Assembly (NCBI GenBank): GCA_035704555.1
Contig: DASSWT010000278.1
Coordinates: forward strand, 1 to 39,270
DNA: 39,270 nucleotides
Source of the DNA: Saccharospirillum sp035704555
GTDB lineage: Bacteria; Pseudomonadota; Gammaproteobacteria; Pseudomonadales; Natronospirillaceae
Direction of reading: 5' to 3'
Of the stretch, positions 17,692-26,800 are shown in pieces. Made by a program: the position numbers and the translations under genes. Each line of letters starts with the position of its first letter. The stretch's first letter is position 1. Under the pieces are notes generated by a model, which worked only from the letters and a program-made list of their open reading frames with translations, was not told the origin of the DNA and searched no databases.

Positions 17692-17741
17692 CGCCAAGCT
17701 GGCCATCCAGCGGCACAGGTGCGTCTTTCATACAGGCATAA

Positions 17742-17765
17742 AAAAACCCGGCGAACCGGGTTTTT
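17742..17765. terminator. Bidirectional intrinsic terminator between the cyclase and peroxiredoxin genes
   Basis: AAAAACCCGG (17742-17751) and CCGGGTTTTT (17756-17765) flank a CGAA tetraloop: a GC stem with a T tract on the plus strand and an A run that becomes a T tract on the minus strand. It lies between two convergent stops (17691 and 17783), so it can serve both genes. Confidence 0.9.
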
Positions 17766-17782
17766 CAGAGTTACGCCAGAGC

Positions 17783-18409
17783 TCAGACCTTGGTAGTGCG
17801 CAGGTAGGGGCGAATCTCATTCCAGCCTTGCGGGAAGATGTCTTTGGCTTCCTCGTTGCTGATTGAAGGCGGAATGATGACCTCGTCACCCGGACGCCAG
17901 TCGGCAGGTGTCGCAATGCGCTTGGCATCACCCAGTTGCAGGGAATCGATCACCCGCAGAATTTCGTCGAAGTTACGACCAACCGACATCGGGTAGGTCA
18001 GCGTCAGCCGAATCTTCTTCTTCGGATCGATAATAAAGACCGAACGCACCGCCGCTGTCTGGCTTTCACCGGGGTGAATCATGTCATACAGCTTGGCGAT
18101 CGACAGATCGGCGTCGGCCACAATCGGGAAATTCAGGGTGGTGTTCTGGGTGTCGTTAACATCAGAAATCCACTTGTTATGCGCTTCAACCGTATCGGTC
18201 GACAGCCCCAGCGGCTTGACGTTGCGCTTGGCGAATTCGTCGGACAACTGCGCCGTACGGCCCATCTCGGTGGTGCACACCGGGGTAAAGTCGGCCGGGT
18301 GACTGAAGAAAAATGCCCAGGAATCGCCCAGCCATTCGTGGAAGGTGATTTTTCCTTTGGTGGTTTCAACGGTAAAGTCGGGTGCGGTATCGCCTAGTCG
18401 TAATGTCAT
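17783..18409 (-). CDS. 1-Cys peroxiredoxin (Prx6 family)
   Basis: A 208-residue cytosolic thiol peroxidase. The peroxidatic C45 lies in HPADFTPVCTTEMG, and it is the only cysteine in the protein, so it is a 1-Cys enzyme needing an external thiol for recycling. The C-terminal dimer-forming part (RVIDSLQLGDAKRIATPADW and the end FPQGWNEIRPYLR) is typical of the Prx6 group. Substrates are hydrogen peroxide, organic hydroperoxides or peroxynitrite by family. It is transcribed alone, divergent from the DUF6435 gene. Confidence 0.94.
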   Translation of the reverse strand: MTLRLGDTAPDFTVETTKGKITFHEWLGDSWAFFFSHPADFTPVCTTEMGRTAQLSDEFAKRNVKPLGLSTDTVEAHNKWISDVNDTQNTTLNFPIVADADLSIAKLYDMIHPGESQTAAVRSVFIIDPKKKIRLTLTYPMSVGRNFDEILRVIDSLQLGDAKRIATPADWRPGDEVIIPPSISNEEAKDIFPQGWNEIRPYLRTTKV

Positions 18410-18584
18410 CGTCGTACTCCTGTTTGCAGTAAGGAACGTGAGTGATGAGTGCCTTGATACACCAGTACATTAGGTCCAGTCGGGTGTTTTTAAAGCCCCT
18501 TTACATTCGCTGACAAGACATTAAGTACAACCGAAAACGCTTAATGCCCGTATCAACACAACAGATTAGTCAGTTGAGAGCATC

Positions 18585-18761
18585 ATGCTAGATTTTTTGA
18601 AACGGGACACGACCAAAGCACTGCAAAAAGCCTACGAACGCAAACTCACCCAGGCGCAGCAGGCTCAGCGCAGTGGCGACATTCGCAACTATTCCCTGCT
18701 GTCTGAAGAAGCCGACACCCTCTATAAAATGATTCAGACGGCCAGGTCCGGGAAAACCTGA
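18585..18761 (+). CDS. Small DUF6435-like protein
   Basis: A 58-residue ORF: MLDFLKRDTTKAL at the start, then AQQAQRSGDIRNYSLLS and a short helical end. It resembles a family of tiny gammaproteobacterial proteins (DUF6435) with the same order: MxxFLxxDxTKxL, a long helix, then AQRxGDIRxYSxLxxEAxxL. It is likely a two-helix cytosolic protein of unknown function. It converges on the DUF4032 gene, with 8 bp between stops, and is divergent from the peroxiredoxin. Confidence 0.72.
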   Translation: MLDFLKRDTTKALQKAYERKLTQAQQAQRSGDIRNYSLLSEEADTLYKMIQTARSGKT

Positions 18762-18769
18762 GCAGCCAC

Positions 18770-20056
18770 TTAGCGTTTGGTGGTTTTCACAAACGGATCA
18801 TCACCGACCTTAAAGTTCCCGGCCTTGCGGCGCTTCAATACCGTGTTGATGTAGTCTTCGGTCGCCACTGCCTGGCCTACGTCCCGCCCCGCCGCCTGGC
18901 TCAGATACCAGCGGTGTTCCAGAATTTCATGGAAGACTTCGGCGTCATCCAGGCTGCCTTTGAGATCGGTGGGAATATTCTGCAGGCTGGGGTTAAAGAC
19001 TTCCGATAGCCAACGATAAGCGGCAACGGGCTCTGGTACATCGCGCCCTTCATGCTCGGCCAGAAAAGCTTTATAGCGGCTAAGATCATTAAGCAGGCGG
19101 CGCGCCTGATTTTCCTGAACCTGGAGACCGGTCAGGCTGTTCAGACGGCGGCGATGGTGCCAGTGCTCAACCACGCGCGGCACCATTCGCACGCGCTGAC
19201 CGTCATCGACCGTGGTGATTTCCATTTCCTCTACATCGAACCCCAGGTCGTTCAGGCGCCGCACCCGCTGTTCAATTTTGAACTGATCTTCGGGTTCGAA
19301 GATTTCATCGTGGGTCAGTTCCTGCCAGAGCTTGTTGTACCGGTCGACCACCGAATTGGCCAGTTCAACCGGGTCGGCTCCCTTGGGTAATTGCTCGGCG
19401 GCTTCCAGGTCCATCAAATCACCGGCCAGGTTCAGTTCCGCCAGTTCCAGATCATAACCACGCTGGCCGTCACTCAGGGTTGGGTAGATTTCACTGGTTT
19501 CCGCATCAACCAGATAGGCGGCCATCAGGCCCGCATCCCGCCGGAACAGCGCATTTGACAGTGAGCAATCACCCCAGTAAATGCCGCTGAGGTGCAACCG
19601 TGCCAGCAATTCAACCAGCGCATCCAGCATCTGCCCAAGTTGCTCCATGGTGATGCCCTGCTGGATGATGATGCGATAGGGCAGCGCCCCTTCCAGGTAA
19701 TGCGTCACCAGCAAGGCCCGGTTGGCCATATCCATACTGTCACCGACCAGATCGAAGTTCGAGCGAGCCTGTGAAACGCCCTCGTCCCGGTTGGTCACCA
19801 GACCCACCGGCTCAACCACCGGCAGGCCCATTTCTTCCATTTCACGCAACAAGTTGTATTCATTGCGCGCAATGGGGGTCATCAGCTCCTTAAGAGCGTA
19901 GACCCGCCCCTTGTTACTGATGAACCGTACTACGTTGCGGTGAATGCCACGTGCCACTTCAACAAAGAGTTCAGGTGGCCACTGCGACAGGTGCCTGGAC
20001 CAGGGGTAACGCAGGTCGGTAATGTAGTGGCTGGGCGAGTGAATCTGAATTTTCAT
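18770..20056 (-). CDS. DUF4032 protein with a protein-kinase-like fold
   Basis: The protein has 428 residues from the ATG at 20056. A longer in-frame start at 20185 is rejected because it would read through a terminator and into the ABC ATPase gene. The N-terminal half shows the key residues of a kinase fold: K56 in VYALKEL, E66 in the following helix, catalytic D163 and N168 in IYWGDCSLSNALF, and metal-binding D184 in AYLVDAETSEI. The layout recalls RIO/WaaP-type kinases. The C-terminal half has HHRRRLNSLTGLQVQENQAR, which I associate with DUF4032. ATP-dependent phosphorylation is inferred; the substrate is unknown. It is the last gene of the minus-strand sugar run, 80 bp after the MalK-like gene. 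Confidence 0.82.
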   Translation of the reverse strand: MKIQIHSPSHYITDLRYPWSRHLSQWPPELFVEVARGIHRNVVRFISNKGRVYALKELMTPIARNEYNLLREMEEMGLPVVEPVGLVTNRDEGVSQARSNFDLVGDSMDMANRALLVTHYLEGALPYRIIIQQGITMEQLGQMLDALVELLARLHLSGIYWGDCSLSNALFRRDAGLMAAYLVDAETSEIYPTLSDGQRGYDLELAELNLAGDLMDLEAAEQLPKGADPVELANSVVDRYNKLWQELTHDEIFEPEDQFKIEQRVRRLNDLGFDVEEMEITTVDDGQRVRMVPRVVEHWHHRRRLNSLTGLQVQENQARRLLNDLSRYKAFLAEHEGRDVPEPVAAYRWLSEVFNPSLQNIPTDLKGSLDDAEVFHEILEHRWYLSQAAGRDVGQAVATEDYINTVLKRRKAGNFKVGDDPFVKTTKR

Positions 20057-20085
20057 GGTAGTTCCCTGCAACTGAAACAAAAAAA

Positions 20086-20104
20086 ACCGGCGTTCAAGCC
20101 GGCT
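20086..20104 (-). terminator. Intrinsic terminator after the MalK-like gene
   Basis: On the minus strand a GC stem (GCCGG/CCGGC, plus-strand 20087-20091 with 20098-20102) is followed by a run of eight or more U. It lies 32 bp beyond the ABC ATPase stop and 30 bp before the DUF4032 start. DUF4032 is therefore either read through or has its own promoter. Confidence 0.8.
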
Positions 20105-20135
20105 TTTTAAAGACAACGCTCTGTAGATGGGGCGC

Positions 20136-21230
20136 TTACAGACGGTTGCTGGTTTCACCGTCGAAAATGTGCAACTTATCGGCATTCACATAGAGCACCA
20201 GGTCGTCGCCAACCTTCGGCGTTTTGTGAACATCCATTTTGGCAACGATGGATTTGTCATCATTGGCCAGTTTGGAGTGCACGACTACTTCGTGACCCAA
20301 GGTTTCGACAATTTGTGCCTTGGCTTTAATCTCGGCAATGTTCTTCCAGTCGTGCTCGCCTTCGCCACGAATATGTTCTGGGCGGAAGCCTACGTATACC
20401 ATCTTGCCTTTGCGCTCATTGATGGCGGCTTTCCATTCATCTGGCGTCTTGTAGGTGATGTCCGGGTGCTTGAGCTCGGTACCATCATCAGACACGGTCA
20501 TCTTAAGGATGTTCATGTTCGGGGTGCCGATAAACTGCGCGACGAACACGTTTTGCGGATTGTCGTACAGATCCAGCGGGGTACCGACCTGGCGCAGGTT
20601 GCCGTCGTGCAACACGGCGATGCGGTCGCCCATGGTCATCGCTTCAACCTGATCGTGCGTTACATAAACCGAGGTGATGGCCAGGCGCTTCTGCAGGTTG
20701 GCGATTTCGGCGCGCATGTGCACCCGAAGTTCGGCATCGAGGTTCGACAACGGCTCGTCAAACAGGAACACCGAGGGCTTGCGAACAATGGCGCGACCCA
20801 GGGCGACACGCTGACGCTGACCACCCGACAGAGCTTTGGGCTTACGATCCAGCAAGGGCGTCAGGCCCAGAGTATCGGCAGCTTCGCTGACCAGACGATC
20901 GATCTCGTCTTTGGGTAACTTGCGCAGGCGCAGGCCAAAGGCAATGTTTTCGTAGACGGACATGTGCGGATAGAGGGCGTAGCTCTGGAACACCATGGCA
21001 ACGTCACGGTCTTTGGGGTGTACGTTGTTAACCACCCGGTCGCCGATATACAGGCTGCCATCGGTGATTTCTTCCAGGCCGGCAATCATCCGCAGCGTGG
21101 TCGATTTACCACAACCGGACGGACCAACCAGAACCATAAATTCCTTGTCGCGGATCTCCAGATCGAGACCCTTGATGATCTGTACGTCGCCGTAGCTCTT
21201 CACTACGTTGTCAAATTTTATGCTAGCCAT
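20136..21230 (-). CDS. Sugar ABC transporter ATP-binding protein (MalK/UgpC/MsmX type)
   Basis: A 364-residue ABC ATPase of the carbohydrate-uptake CUT1 class. Walker A is GPSGCGKST (36-44). The signature is LSGGQRQRVALGRA, Walker B is VFLFDEPLSNLD, and the switch His is in YVTHDQVEAM. A C-terminal TOBE/OB regulatory domain (about 240-364) contains GFRPEHI. It would energise uptake of oligosaccharides or glycerol-phosphate-type substrates. No permease or binding-protein gene is nearby, so it may be a shared ATPase serving several transporters (as MsmX/MsiK do). Malto-oligosaccharide import fits the upstream malQ. A TATAAT box and a HexR-like sequence lie in its 200-bp leader. Confidence 0.93.
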   Translation of the reverse strand: MASIKFDNVVKSYGDVQIIKGLDLEIRDKEFMVLVGPSGCGKSTTLRMIAGLEEITDGSLYIGDRVVNNVHPKDRDVAMVFQSYALYPHMSVYENIAFGLRLRKLPKDEIDRLVSEAADTLGLTPLLDRKPKALSGGQRQRVALGRAIVRKPSVFLFDEPLSNLDAELRVHMRAEIANLQKRLAITSVYVTHDQVEAMTMGDRIAVLHDGNLRQVGTPLDLYDNPQNVFVAQFIGTPNMNILKMTVSDDGTELKHPDITYKTPDEWKAAINERKGKMVYVGFRPEHIRGEGEHDWKNIAEIKAKAQIVETLGHEVVVHSKLANDDKSIVAKMDVHKTPKVGDDLVLYVNADKLHIFDGETSNRL

Positions 21231-21297
21231 CAGCTTCCACTCATTTTTGTCGTTATACGAACCCAGTGCCGGGGCAAATTGGATGTTTCGAGCGCCT

Positions 21298-21314
21298 TTG
21301 TAGTTTTCTTACAG
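21298..21314. promoter_or_regulatory. Candidate HexR operator in the leader of the MalK-like gene
   Basis: TTGTAGTTTTCTTACAG matches 14 of 17 positions of the HexR palindrome as I recall it (TTGTAATTWWATTACAA), and is 15/17 identical to the reverse complement of the candidate site before gap. It lies 68 bp before the start codon and about 30 bp downstream of the predicted -10, a position suited to roadblock repression. Confidence 0.5.
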
Positions 21315-21344
21315 GCAAATTCGACTCATCCGACGAATGCCTCC

Positions 21345-21375
21345 ATTATAGCCGTAATAATACTACCAATTGCAA
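21345..21375 (-). promoter_or_regulatory. Candidate sigma-70 promoter of the MalK-like gene
   Basis: On the minus strand a perfect TATAAT (plus 21345-21350) is preceded by TTGCAA (plus 21370-21375) at a 19-bp spacing, slightly long. The -10 is about 115 bp upstream of the ATG, leaving a long leader that contains the HexR-like sequence and a small TCGTTATACGA palindrome (21250-21260). Confidence 0.5.
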
Positions 21376-21430
21376 CCCCGAATCCGGACCTACCGCTGTA
21401 TTTTCCTTACAAACCGCTCTGGAATGGGCT

Positions 21431-23626
21431 TTACCGGCCACCTCGCACTTGGTTCAACTGCTTGCAAAAGGCCCCGATTTCCGGTTTTGAGAACAAATCG
21501 GGGAGCGACTGGGTCAATTTTCTGCGCCAGTTGGGGTATTCATCGCTGGTTCCGGGAATGTTGACCGGTGTGTTGATCAACATCAGGTCTTCCAGTTGAA
21601 CCGCCACAATTTGCGACCGGCAGGCGGCAAGATGCTGGTGAATGGCCAGACACAGTGGCAACGTCATTTCCGGCACCCGCTCCGCATCCGGGGCGATACC
21701 TTTCGGTAGCCGGTCATACTCGACCAGCGCATCGAGAATGGCCTGTTTCGCCTTCGACCTGACCTGGCGCTCGCCCTGAAAGTCCGCCTCGGTGGCAAAC
21801 ATGCCCAGTTGCTGGCGCAAATCCAGATCCGACATGGCCCAGAAGGCGTGCACCGTAGGCATGTCGTGGTTGCAGACAATGGCGAGGGCTCGCTCGGCGT
21901 AATCTTCCGGCGGCGTGCAGACGCCGTCCTTCATTTCGAAATAGAAGACCTTGTTGGAATAGAGCTGGGCGCGCGGGAAGGTTTCAATCACTTCGTCCGG
22001 CACGGTACCAAGATCCTCGGCGATAACCAGGCACTGGTTGCGCTGGGACTCGAGGTTCAGAATGCCGAGCAGATCGTACAAATCGTAATAGACATAGGCC
22101 CCGTAGGCGGCCGACTCGCCCGGCGGGCACCACCAGAGCCGCAACAGCGACATGGCGTGGTCGATGCGCAGGGCACCGCAGGCGCGCATGTTGTTACGCA
22201 ACAGGGTAATAAAAGAACGGTAGCCTTCGGCTTTCAGTTTGATCGGGTCGAAGGGTGGCAAACCCCAGTTCTGACCATTCGGCCCCAGCGCATCCGGCGG
22301 GGCGCCAACGGCGGCATTCAGGCAGAAGCTTTCACGGTTGCCCCAGACTTCGGCCCCACCCCGGTCGGCGCCGACGGCGAGATCCCGGTACAGCCCAATG
22401 CGCATGCCCCGGGCTTTCGCCTGCCGGTCAACCGCGCGCAGCTGTTCATCGGCGACAAATTGCAGATACTGAAAGTAGGTAATGTCATCGTCATGCTCAG
22501 CGGCAAAGCTCTGCACGGCTTCACTATGATGATCCTGATAGTCCTTCGGCCAGCACGGCCAGCCCCAGGCCATGGGGTCCTGCCGGCGAAAATGAGCCAG
22601 CAGGGCTTCAAAGGTGGCATGCTCGCGCAACGGCTCACCCTGCTGATCGACAAAGGCCAGAAAGGCCGCCTCACGCTCTGTGCCCTGGCCCAGATGCTGC
22701 TCTCTGAAGACGCGATACAGGTCTCTCAGGGCCCGGTACTTGAGGGCACTGACGCCGGTGTAATCTACCTGGGGCTGGTCGCGCAGTCGCGCCAGTTCGG
22801 CCTGACTGTCCGGGCTGGCCATGGTTTTCTGCAGCTGCGTCGCGCCCTGATATTCAGGCACCTGCTCAATCACGACGTAGAGCGGGTTGACGTAGCTGCG
22901 GTTTGACGGGCTGTAGGGGCTGGCATGTTCGGGGCTGATCGGATACAGCGAATGAATGGGGTTCAGCCCAATGACGTCGGCGCCCCGGTCGGCGAGGGTA
23001 TCCACCAGTTCGGCCAGATCACCAAAATCACCCATGCCCCAGTTCTTGGAAGAGCGCAGGGTATACAACTGAATGGCCGTTCCCCAGATGCGATCACCAC
23101 CCGCCATGGCTTCCGGCTGAAAGCTGTTGGCCGGGGTCACGATCAGGGACGTCTCATCGGTTTGCCCGGCCAGCGACAGGCTGATGCGGTGATAGCCCGT
23201 GGGCAAGTCTTCCGGCAGCGGTAATTCCAGACGCAGGTACTCGGTATCGCCGATCCAGTAATCACCGCTTTGAGCCAGCTCGGCGGGCTCAAACCGGCCT
23301 TCCTGGGCAGGTGCATCGTGTTCGAAATCGATGCGCCAGTAGCCGGTCTGGTCGCGTTCGGCTGCGCTGAGGTAAAGATTAAGGCTGTGGCCGCGCAGCG
23401 GGTTTATCACCACCACAGGCTCCAGACGCTGCTGCCATTGCTGCTGGTCGAGCTGGGCGGCACGTTGCGCCAGCCCGGCATCGTCGTCCAGATTGTAGCC
23501 CATGGCACTGAGGATGCGTTCTATGTTGGCCGCATCGACTTCGGTGACGACGCCGCGGTAGTCCTGAAAGGTGGAGGAAATGTTTCGCAAGTGAGCAAGC
23601 TTGCTGACCAGCTCCGAATTCGCCAT
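21431..23626 (-). CDS. malQ: 4-alpha-glucanotransferase (amylomaltase)
   Basis: A GH77 enzyme of about 731 residues that transfers maltosyl/maltodextrin units between alpha-1,4-glucans and releases glucose. Catalytic residues are visible: nucleophile Asp near 489 in LRIDHAMSLLRLWW, acid/base Glu near 537 in VIAEDLGTVPDE, and the third Asp in CNHDMPT. The N-terminal beta domain (about 1-150) and NWGMGDFGDL are also typical, and length is that of proteobacterial MalQ. I chose the ATG at 23626 because GAGG stands about 6 bp upstream; a TTG at 23641 is possible. It lies downstream of the phosphorylase-kinase-like gene and upstream of the sugar ABC ATPase, so it probably feeds glucose to the nearby glucokinase. 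Confidence 0.93.
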   Translation of the reverse strand: MANSELVSKLAHLRNISSTFQDYRGVVTEVDAANIERILSAMGYNLDDDAGLAQRAAQLDQQQWQQRLEPVVVINPLRGHSLNLYLSAAERDQTGYWRIDFEHDAPAQEGRFEPAELAQSGDYWIGDTEYLRLELPLPEDLPTGYHRISLSLAGQTDETSLIVTPANSFQPEAMAGGDRIWGTAIQLYTLRSSKNWGMGDFGDLAELVDTLADRGADVIGLNPIHSLYPISPEHASPYSPSNRSYVNPLYVVIEQVPEYQGATQLQKTMASPDSQAELARLRDQPQVDYTGVSALKYRALRDLYRVFREQHLGQGTEREAAFLAFVDQQGEPLREHATFEALLAHFRRQDPMAWGWPCWPKDYQDHHSEAVQSFAAEHDDDITYFQYLQFVADEQLRAVDRQAKARGMRIGLYRDLAVGADRGGAEVWGNRESFCLNAAVGAPPDALGPNGQNWGLPPFDPIKLKAEGYRSFITLLRNNMRACGALRIDHAMSLLRLWWCPPGESAAYGAYVYYDLYDLLGILNLESQRNQCLVIAEDLGTVPDEVIETFPRAQLYSNKVFYFEMKDGVCTPPEDYAERALAIVCNHDMPTVHAFWAMSDLDLRQQLGMFATEADFQGERQVRSKAKQAILDALVEYDRLPKGIAPDAERVPEMTLPLCLAIHQHLAACRSQIVAVQLEDLMLINTPVNIPGTSDEYPNWRRKLTQSLPDLFSKPEIGAFCKQLNQVRGGR

Positions 23627-23846
23627 AGAAACCTCAGTCAAAGTGCGGTTGAAACCTGACCGGGGCGGGGGAATTCATACGCCATAACCGCGGACTGCTC
23701 GCGTCGCATGAATCACCGGCCCGATCACCAATTCACCCAGTGTAGCGAGCCTGCCTCCGGTTTTCGCGTTCAGATCGCCCCGCAGCGGAAGGATTTTACC
23801 TCAGGAGGAATTCCACAGCGGGCTGGACCCGCTGCAGACCGCCCTG

Positions 23847-26800
23847 TCAGGCCATTTCCGGCGCATGCTCAACCAGATAGGTCAGCGCTTCCAGCAGCCA
23901 GTATCGAACCGTTTCCGGCGGTGCCCGGTAAAACAGCTGCCAGGCTTCACCCCGGAACTGATTATAGGCGCCTGCCTGACCGGGGTGATCGTATTGCCAG
24001 CTGAGTCGCACGGCGTGGGAGATCACCACATCCAGGATGACGAAATCGTCCAGCTCCAGCTCCGGGTTGGCCTCGGCAAAGGCCATCAGGGCTGCCAGGG
24101 CTTCGACCGACATCTGACGGTAGGCCGGGCTTTCTATCTGGCTCAGCAGTCGTTCAACCAACTGGGCAAACTGGGGCTCACCGCCGGTCATGTGACTGGT
24201 CACCAGATCACTTTGCAGGCGACTGCGCGGCTCGAACCGGTCACCCACCACGATGCCGAGACATTGTTGCAGAACGGCCCACAGCCGCTGGTGAAACGAC
24301 TCGGGAAAGCGCGGCATGACGCCCTGCTCTTCACGCCAGGTATGCCAGTCGGCTACGTCAGCGGTCGCCTCGGCCAGCCCGATCGTGGGCGCATCACCCC
24401 GGCGGAGAACACCGGGTGCACTGCGCAGATGCAGGGCTTCGGTCGAAAACAACCGGCCCACTTCTTCGCTGTAACTTTCCAGAATGTCGCGAATCCGGGT
24501 CTGAATGTCGAATGGGCTCATCGCGGCCAGCCGCTCAAAGGCCTGATCGGGTTCCAGCGATGCTTCCTGGGCAAAGCGCCCCATCATCAACTGGGCCAGG
24601 TGGCCGGGCCGAACGGTCATCATGCCGTCGAACAGTTCCGGTTCGCCACGCATAATCACCGACAAAATCACCAGTATTTCCTGGTTCAGAATGGCTTCGC
24701 GCACATCGGCGCCGCAGTTTTGCCGGATCAGCGCCAGCGTTTCACGGTTACTGAGCGGCATGCGAATCAAGCCCTGGTCCGAATAGGCCCGGCCCACGTT
24801 GATAATGCGCTGACGTGCCAGAATTTCCGCCACCGAGTCTTCAAGGCCACCCCAGTATTTGCCGAGCACACCGGCAGCCTTGCGCAGCACGCTCCATTCA
24901 TGGCGGCAGCCGGCTTTGCGGTACACCTCCTCCAGCAACACCTTAACCGTCACCCTTGGCGCAATACCGGGTTCAAAATCCAGCCCGTGCACCTGCGCCC
25001 AGTCGGTCACAATGTCCATCTGTTCGCGCAGGTTGGTACTCGCCAGCAAACGCGCCCGCTGCTGGTCGAGCCCTTCGGTCGGTTCCAGCAACGCCAGGGC
25101 AGACGGCTGCGCCGGCCGACAATGGTCTGCCTCGGGCAACCAGTTTTTACGGCGCAGCCGTGCCAGGCTCAATGCATCGGGAACGTAGTAATCGTTCAGA
25201 TCATCGATGCGTTCCGTGCCCACCTCATCCAGTAAAGTGAGGATGGACCCGGTGCGTACCGTCACGCCATTGCAGCTGCCGCCGCTTAACTCCGCGACCA
25301 GATCGAAAACCGCATCGGCGTCGACGGCCGAGGTCATGGTTTCCGTCAGATACAGCATCATCAGCGGTTGTTTGTTCTGATCCCAGTGCCGGCTGATGTA
25401 CTTCAGTTCGGCCTGCACTTTTTCGCACAACAGACGGTTGTCTGACGCCAGGTAGAAGGTATCCCGGTTCTGAAATTGCGGCAGAAATACACAGCTTTCA
25501 CCGCCCAACTGATACAGCTGCGCCGTCGCCAGTGACCGAGGCCGCCGTTGCGGGCGACCGGTTAAACCGAGCGTCCGGTTCTGGCCAACAACATTAAACA
25601 CCCGCGCCAGCTCCAGTGGCGGCAATACTCGCACCGGGTCCAGCTGGTCGACGGTTTCCGACCACAGACCACGCGCTGCCAGGCGGTCTTTAACTGAATC
25701 GTTTTCCGCCAGCAAGCCAACCAGCACCGGTGACCGGTATTTGCGACCAATGCGTTTGTGGGCTGCCAGCGGGTCCAGCTCATCGGTTGTGATCAGCCCT
25801 TCATGCAGCAGACACCCGAGCACATACAACGATTGGGTCCACACCAGGGGGACATTGGCATTGGCAACGCGTGGCTGACTGCCGGGGTCGGCGCGCTCTG
25901 CCTCGATATGCTCCTGATCGACGAAATACAGTTCGGGCAACAGCAACAAGCCGTCTTTTTCAACGCGCAGTTCATCCAGCTTTTGGCGGTATTCGTTACT
26001 GCGTTCAGCGTCGCCGGCGAACAGCGCATCCAGATACAGAAAGGCAAAAAACAGCGGCCATTCGGATTCTATGTTTTCGAAGTTGCGCAGTTCTTCCGGT
26101 TCATAGTGCAACCGGTCGTGGTTTTCCAATACCGTCTGATGACCGTCGAGCAGGAACCGCTTGCAGCCATATTGGCCTGCCAGCTTATCCAGAATATGCT
26201 GACGCGTGGTTTTAACCAGACTGTTCTTTTCGACGGCAAAGGCCGGGTAACCAATCACCGATAGACAGGCAGCATCGACTTCTTTCGACAGGGACTCACG
26301 CGGCAACAGGTTTTCCAGCGTGGTTCGGCATCGCGCGATTTCGTCTGAGACGACATGAATCACCCCCCGGTAACTGTGCGTATCGTGCAACAGATTCAGG
26401 CCGCGCATTGCCTGCAACGCGGCTTTAACCATGCCCACCGAGGAGGCATTTATTTCGACGTGACCATTGTTGATTTTGTTGCCCCGCTCCCAGATGCCGT
26501 AATCCGGTGTGCGATAACCGCGGCCGATATACCAGACCAAATTCTGGACGAAATTGACTTCGTCGACCGTGTGAATCAGCCGCAGCCCCGAGCGTGTCAT
26601 CTGGGCCAGCATCAGTAGGAAGATCGAGGTGGCATCCAGTTGCAGATGGCCCCATTTGTCGTCATCGACAACAGTGTCACCGCTTTGGGTGCCGTATTTG
26701 GCGTGCAGGGCATCCATTGGGTTCTGGGTGTACTTGAAGCGCTCCACCTTGTGCGACTGGCGCAGCATGGAGTTCAGCAAGCCGCGCATCAGCCGGGTCA

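Noticed and set aside
20057..20185. 43-codon extension of the DUF4032 gene
   Set aside because: It would run through a strong intrinsic terminator and overlap the 3' end of the ABC ATPase gene; the ATG at 20056 fits the conserved start.
23865..25235. 456-codon plus-strand frame opposite the phosphorylase-kinase-like gene
   Set aside because: It is antisense to a clearly conserved protein; its composition (Gln/His/Arg-rich) is the usual shadow of a GC-rich gene.
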